Part shown: piece after piece, positions 59,677-64,000 of the stretch | Layout of the letters: every line of letters starts with the position of its first letter | Numbering within the stretch: position 1 is the first letter of the stretch | Source: Serinicoccus hydrothermalis | GTDB lineage: Bacteria > Actinomycetota > Actinomycetes > Actinomycetales > Dermatophilaceae | Direction of reading: 5' to 3' | DNA: 64,000 bases | Assembly: GCF_001685415.1 (NCBI RefSeq) | Contig: NZ_CP014989.1 | Location: 2,294,001-2,358,000 of the forward strand | The notes under the pieces: model-generated | The model's input: only the letters and a program-made list of their open reading frames with translations | The model's database searches: none | What the model was told of the DNA's origin: nothing | Made by a program: the position numbers and the translations under genes

Positions 59677-60501
59677 ATGCCTACCCGCCCGGATGCCCCG
59701 CAGCCGCGCGTCTGGGAGAGGTTCGTCGCCCTGGGGGACTCCTTCACCGAGGGTCTGGTCGACACCGATCCCGACCGTCCCGAGGACTTCGTCGGCTGGG
59801 CCGACCGCGTCGCGGCCGCCCTGGCCGCGCGCAACGCGCAGGTCGGAGCACCTTTCGGCTACGCCAACCTCGCGATCCGCGGCCGTCTCATCGACGCGGT
59901 CATCGGCGAGCAGCTCGAGCCGGCGCTCGCGCTGCGACCCGACCTCGTCAGCCTCTCCGCGGGGGGCAACGACGTGCTGCGCCCCCGCGTCTCGATGCCG
60001 GCCGTCATGGCCCGGCTGGAGGAGGCGGCCGGGCGGCTGCGCGAGAGCGGCGCGGACGTGCTGCTCGTCACCGCACCGGACGTGTCCTGGGCGCCCCTGG
60101 TCAACCGGGTCCACCCGCGGATGGTGGAGTACACCGCCAACCTCTGGGGCGTCGGCCAGCGCACCGGCTCCTTCGTCGTGGACATCTACACGCTGCGGGC
60201 CCTGCAGGACGCGCGGATGTGGGGATCGGACCGCATCCACTTCAGCAGCGAGGGGCATACCCGGATCGCGTCCCAGGTGCTGTGGACCCTCGGGCTCGAG
60301 CAGGACGTCGACTGGACCACGCCGCTGGAGGCGGCGCCGCCGCTGGGACGGATCGAGTCGCTGCAGGCAGACCGCGAGTGGGTCGCGGCCCACCTGCGGC
60401 CGTGGATCCGTCGGCGCCTGCGCGGCGAGAGCTCGGGCGACGACCGGGTGCCGAAGCGCCCCAGGATCACCCCCGTGGACGACCCGCCGACGACCCCCTG
60501 A
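59677..60501 (+). CDS. SGNH/GDSL hydrolase
   Basis: 274 aa. Block I is RFVALGDSFTEGLVD with the nucleophile Ser near residue 20. Block III reads LVSLSAGGNDVLRP (Gly and Asn of the oxyanion hole), and block V gives Asp and His in WGSDRIHFSSEGHTRIA. All catalytic residues are present. No signal peptide is seen, so it is a cytoplasmic esterase or lipase-like enzyme of unknown substrate. The C-terminal 40 residues are Arg/Pro-rich. Confidence 0.92.
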   Translation: MPTRPDAPQPRVWERFVALGDSFTEGLVDTDPDRPEDFVGWADRVAAALAARNAQVGAPFGYANLAIRGRLIDAVIGEQLEPALALRPDLVSLSAGGNDVLRPRVSMPAVMARLEEAAGRLRESGADVLLVTAPDVSWAPLVNRVHPRMVEYTANLWGVGQRTGSFVVDIYTLRALQDARMWGSDRIHFSSEGHTRIASQVLWTLGLEQDVDWTTPLEAAPPLGRIESLQADREWVAAHLRPWIRRRLRGESSGDDRVPKRPRITPVDDPPTTP

Positions 60502-60506
60502 GTCCG

Positions 60507-60965
60507 TCAGACGGTCAGATCGCGTGTGAGGACGACCTCCTCGGTGACGTAGCCGAGCCCGGCGTAGAAGCGACGAGCGGGCGCGTTGCCCGCGCCGGTC
60601 TCCAACGTCAGGCGGGTATGCCCCGCCTCACGAGCCCACTCCTCGGCGCGGCGCATGAGCAGCTCACCGATACCCCGGCCGGTGTGCGAGGCAGCCACGG
60701 CCAGCTCCCCGACGTACGCGTCCACCGCCCCGGTCCAGTGGGTCCGTGTCCCCACGTGCACGAAGCCGACGACGTGGTCGTTCTCTCGGGCGACCCAGAT
60801 GTCGTCGCCGTCGGGAGCGTCCACGGCCTCACGCACCCAGCCGGTCGTGACAGCGACCACGGCGTCGAGGTCCCGCCAGGGTGCGGCGCCGGTCGACAGC
60901 CGGTTCGCCAGCGTGAGCACGGCTTCACGATCCTGGGGTGCGTAGCGAGCGATCCGAACCTCCAT
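60507..60965 (-). CDS. GNAT family N-acetyltransferase
   Basis: 152 aa from ATG 60965. GNAT fold with the acetyl-CoA pyrophosphate loop VAASHTGRGIGELLMRRAEE near residue 90. It continues LTLETGAGNAPARRFYAGLGY, the usual motif B. It begins MEVRIARYAPQDREAVLTL. Substrate unknown; small-molecule or N-terminal acetylation are both possible. It converges on the SGNH gene with five bases between stops. Confidence 0.9.
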   Translation of the reverse strand: MEVRIARYAPQDREAVLTLANRLSTGAAPWRDLDAVVAVTTGWVREAVDAPDGDDIWVARENDHVVGFVHVGTRTHWTGAVDAYVGELAVAASHTGRGIGELLMRRAEEWAREAGHTRLTLETGAGNAPARRFYAGLGYVTEEVVLTRDLTV

Positions 60966-61031
60966 GCGCCTACCGTGCCAGCCAGACCCCTCCATAAAAA
61001 AGGGCTCTTGACCTGTATTGACGTGTCTCCA

Positions 61032-62255
61032 TCATCTCCGTCCCCACTCCCAGCTCGGCGTGGTGAGCAGCCCCTGGCCGGCAGCGAGCGTCTCGCCGAG
61101 GTCCTTGGTGAGCTCGTGCAGGCGCAGTGGCAACAGTTCGCCGGGCTCCGGCTCGAGGTCGCGGGGGTCCTCGTCCAGGTCGCGCTGCTCGCGCACCGCG
61201 TCGGCCAGGGCGTCGACGAGGGGCTGCGCGTGGGTCACCACGACGACCTGGGTGCGCCGCGACGCGGTCGCGATCGCGCGGGCGAGGGGTGGCACGAGGC
61301 TGGGATGCAGGCTGGTCTCGGGCTCGTTGAGCGCCAGCAGCCGGGGAGGCACCGGGGTGAGCAGAGCGGCCAGCCAGAGCAGGTAGCGCAGCGTGCCGTC
61401 GGAGAGCTCGGCCGAGCGCAGCGGTCGCAGCATCCCCGGCTGGTGCAGGGCGATGTCGAAGAGCCCGTCCGTGGCGACGACGTCGAGCGTGGCGCCGTCG
61501 AAGGCGTCCGCAACCGCCGCGGCGAGCGGGGAGCCGTCGTCCTCCCGGATCGTCTGCAGCGCGGCAGCGACGTCGGCGCCGTCCTCGGCCAGCGCCCAGG
61601 TGCGGGTGCCGACCTGCGGCCTGCGGGCCGGGGCCTGCGCGTCGACCCGGAAGCCGTCGTAGAACCGCCAGGTCCGCAGCGCCTCGCGCACCGCCCACGG
61701 CTCGGGCATACCGAGCGGGTCGACGAGCTCGGTGAGCATGCTCGACCAGGGAGGCAGGCGGGCCGGCGCCTGCTCCCACCCGCCGTTCTCGCGCACCTCG
61801 ACCCGGCTGTGCTTGCGCCGCGCCACCAGGGTGGACGGGCGCATCACCGGCCCGTGCCAGACCGCCTCCCGCTTGATCTCGGGGTCGCGGTTGAAGCGCG
61901 TCCCCTCCGCCTGCACCGGGATGCCGAGGTCGGTGAGGTAGGACAGCTCGCCCTCGACCCCGCCGACCCCGAGCCGGATCGCGATCGGGCCCGAGCGCAT
62001 CGTGCCCTGCACCTCGTGCCCGCGCCGGGCCTGCGCCAACGACTCCGGACCGGCCCACAGCGCCGACTCCAGGCCGCCCTCCTGCGCCAGGGCGCGCACG
62101 ACCTCGCCGCGGCCGCAGGCGCCGAGCAGGCGGAGCGCGCGGTAGACGCTGCTCTTGCCCGAGCCGTTGGCGCCGGTGATGACGGTCAGGTTGCCCAGGG
62201 GCAGGACCACGTCGCGCAGGGAGCGGTAGCCGCTGACGGCGACGGTCGCGTACAT
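61032..62255 (-). CDS. AAA-type ATPase, RecF/ABC-like (AAA_21)
   Basis: 407 aa from ATG 62255. Walker A is VITGANGSGKSSVYRAL near residue 28. The C-terminal signature region has SAELSDGTLRYLLWLAALL, and Walker B is LLALNEPETSLHPSLVPPL with VVVVTHAQPLVDAL. This is the single-polypeptide SMC/RecF-like ATPase family. Members occur alone or with nuclease partners (OLD, PARIS and others). No nuclease gene is adjacent, so a defence role is not claimed. It is compact, without coiled-coil arms. Confidence 0.88.
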   Translation of the reverse strand: MYATVAVSGYRSLRDVVLPLGNLTVITGANGSGKSSVYRALRLLGACGRGEVVRALAQEGGLESALWAGPESLAQARRGHEVQGTMRSGPIAIRLGVGGVEGELSYLTDLGIPVQAEGTRFNRDPEIKREAVWHGPVMRPSTLVARRKHSRVEVRENGGWEQAPARLPPWSSMLTELVDPLGMPEPWAVREALRTWRFYDGFRVDAQAPARRPQVGTRTWALAEDGADVAAALQTIREDDGSPLAAAVADAFDGATLDVVATDGLFDIALHQPGMLRPLRSAELSDGTLRYLLWLAALLTPVPPRLLALNEPETSLHPSLVPPLARAIATASRRTQVVVVTHAQPLVDALADAVREQRDLDEDPRDLEPEPGELLPLRLHELTKDLGETLAAGQGLLTTPSWEWGRR

Positions 62256-62419
62256 GTCGCCGACCCTAGGCAGCACCACCGACAGCCCACCGGGCGTCGC
62301 ACCGGGTTGCTCCCACTCACAGACCGCGCGCGGCGACGCGGACACACGGGGTGTCCGGTCGGGTGGTTGCCGGTATGCCAGTCCGCGCCACGGTCGTGCG
62401 CGGACCGGCATACCTCGGG

Positions 62420-63178
62420 TCAGCCCCGCCGCTCCGCCCGGTCGGCGAGCAGCCACTGCGCGGTGAGCGAGCGGAACCGGTCCTCGCCGTCCCGCAGGCG
62501 CTCCAGCGCGGGCTCGACCTCGGGCGCGTCGAGCGCTGCGAGGGCCTCGAGCGCCACCATGGCGATCTCCCGGTCGTCGCCCTCGGCGACGGCCACGAGC
62601 GCCGCGGCGGCGGGCCGGGCGGCCGGGTCGCCGACGAGCACGAGCGCGCGAGCGGCGTGCAGACGGACCTCCGGGTCGGTGGTCGACAGCGCGTCGGTCA
62701 ACCCTGCGACTCCAGGCGCGCCGAGCTGCTCGAGCGCCCGCGAGAGCTCGCGCTGCTGCTCCTCGTCACCATGGCCGAGGTGGGGCAGCAGCGCCGGGGC
62801 GGCCTCCGGGGTGCCGGTGCGGCCGAGCGCCCACCACGCCTTCATCGCGACGGCGGGGTCGTCGTCGGTCGCGAACGGCAGGATCTGCGGCACCGCGTCG
62901 GGCGACTGGATCTTGCTCAGCGCGTGCAGCACCTGGACGCGGGCCCCGGGCGCGTCGTCGAGCGCCGCGAGGAGGTGGGGCAGCGCGGCCTGCGGGTGAC
63001 GGCATACCGCCCAGGTCAGCGTCTCGCGCACGAAGAAGTCGGGCTCGGCGACCAGCAGCGCGACGAGCTCGGCGCTCTGCGCGTCGTCGCCGAGGGTCCC
63101 CAGGTGCACCGCGGCACGCTGGCGGATGGTGGGGTCGAGGTCGTACGCGGCCCGGCGGGCCTGCTCCAGGGTGGTCAC
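62420..63178 (-). CDS. HEAT-repeat protein
   Basis: 252 aa from GTG 63178; AAGGAGAG seven bases upstream decides this start over ATGs at 63,193 and 63,229. Six to seven HEAT/PBS-lyase-like repeats of about 31 residues are visible (DPTIRQRAAVHLGTLGDD, EPDFFVRETLTWAVCRHPQ, DDPAVAMKAWWALGRTGTP, DPEVRLHAARALVLVGD). It is a soluble scaffold-type solenoid of unknown partner. Its promoter region abuts the CDF operator at 63,257, so it may also respond to metal. Confidence 0.85.
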   Translation of the reverse strand: MTTLEQARRAAYDLDPTIRQRAAVHLGTLGDDAQSAELVALLVAEPDFFVRETLTWAVCRHPQAALPHLLAALDDAPGARVQVLHALSKIQSPDAVPQILPFATDDDPAVAMKAWWALGRTGTPEAAPALLPHLGHGDEEQQRELSRALEQLGAPGVAGLTDALSTTDPEVRLHAARALVLVGDPAARPAAAALVAVAEGDDREIAMVALEALAALDAPEVEPALERLRDGEDRFRSLTAQWLLADRAERRG

Positions 63179-63256
63179 CGGTCTCTCCTTCATGTGTCGG
63201 ACGCGGAACGCGCCGGTGCCCATGCTCATTCCTCACGCGGCGGGAGGGTCAAGCGG

Positions 63257-63285
63257 ACAGGCATACCCCTCTAGGGTATGCCTGT
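63257..63285. promoter_or_regulatory. CsoR-type operator upstream of CDF transporter
   Basis: ACAGGCATACCC-CTCTA-GGGTATGCCTGT, a perfect 12-base inverted repeat with a 5-base centre, 20 bases before the CDF ATG. The core ATACCC-N5-GGGTAT matches the copper-gene sites at 13,981 and 29,389. A CATACT -10-like hexamer follows at 63,292. Confidence 0.75.
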
Positions 63286-63304
63286 GCTGTGTCATACTCG
63301 CAGC

Positions 63305-64000
<696 letters not shown>

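Noticed and set aside
61032-62255. An OLD/PARIS-type anti-phage system
   Set aside because: Only the ATPase is present. The neighbours are a GNAT enzyme and a HEAT-repeat protein, and no nuclease or TOPRIM partner gene is adjacent.

Overview
The window is a high-G+C actinobacterial chromosome segment. Actinobacterial lipoproteins, a mycothiol-dependent-enzyme family protein, an Arr rifampin-modifying enzyme, a DUF222/HNH protein and many GTG starts point to Micrococcales. Something near the Intrasporangiaceae or Ornithinimicrobium group is my best guess, inferred from gene content only. No rRNA, intact tRNA or CRISPR array was found.

Layout. (1) 1-9.7 kb: a RimK / retropepsin-like protease / AstE-like deacylase cluster, then small enzymes (DinB, VOC, Arr, DUF418), hypothetical genes, a frameshifted gene and a ribbon-helix-helix/Doc toxin-antitoxin pair. 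(2) 10,539-35,415: a 24.9-kb composite element bounded by two directly repeated, apparently identical 1,671-bp IS1380-type insertion sequences. It interrupts a lipoprotein gene: the signal-peptide half lies at 35.4-35.5 kb, the rest at 9.85-10.5 kb, and the halves join in frame across a 5-bp CTAAG duplication. The right IS copy carries a nested IS21-type element with its own 5-bp duplication. Cargo includes copper genes (copZ, a secreted His-rich protein, copA, an HMA protein, a BNR-type lipoprotein, DUF305 and DUF6153-type proteins), an eight-gene respiratory complex I-like membrane module with a degenerate His-rich NuoB/NuoD-like subunit, an NlpC/P60 hydrolase behind a probable c-di-AMP riboswitch, and a TetR/MFS efflux pair. 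(3) 35.7-46.2 kb: an ApeA-type HEPN defence gene, then housekeeping genes (alanine dehydrogenase, Hsp31-like glyoxalase III, photolyase, aldo-keto reductase, an aminoglycoside-kinase-family protein). (4) 46.2-58 kb: a CpdA-like phosphodiesterase and a corrinoid uptake and salvage locus. A cobalamin riboswitch precedes btuFCD-cobO-cobQ-cbiZ-cobD-cobU-cobT-cobS, with cobC just upstream. (5) 58-64 kb: an alcohol dehydrogenase, HU, an SGNH hydrolase, a GNAT enzyme, an AAA ATPase, a HEAT-repeat protein and the start of a cation diffusion facilitator.

Links between regions. Three operators of the same form, ATACCC-N5-GGGTAT, stand before two divergent copper genes and copZ inside the element and before the CDF transporter outside it, yet no csoR-like gene is in the window. 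The 8-mer GGTATGCC/GGCATACC occurs 29 times outside 6,051-39,135 and never inside it, which gives an independent compositional mark of the acquired region.
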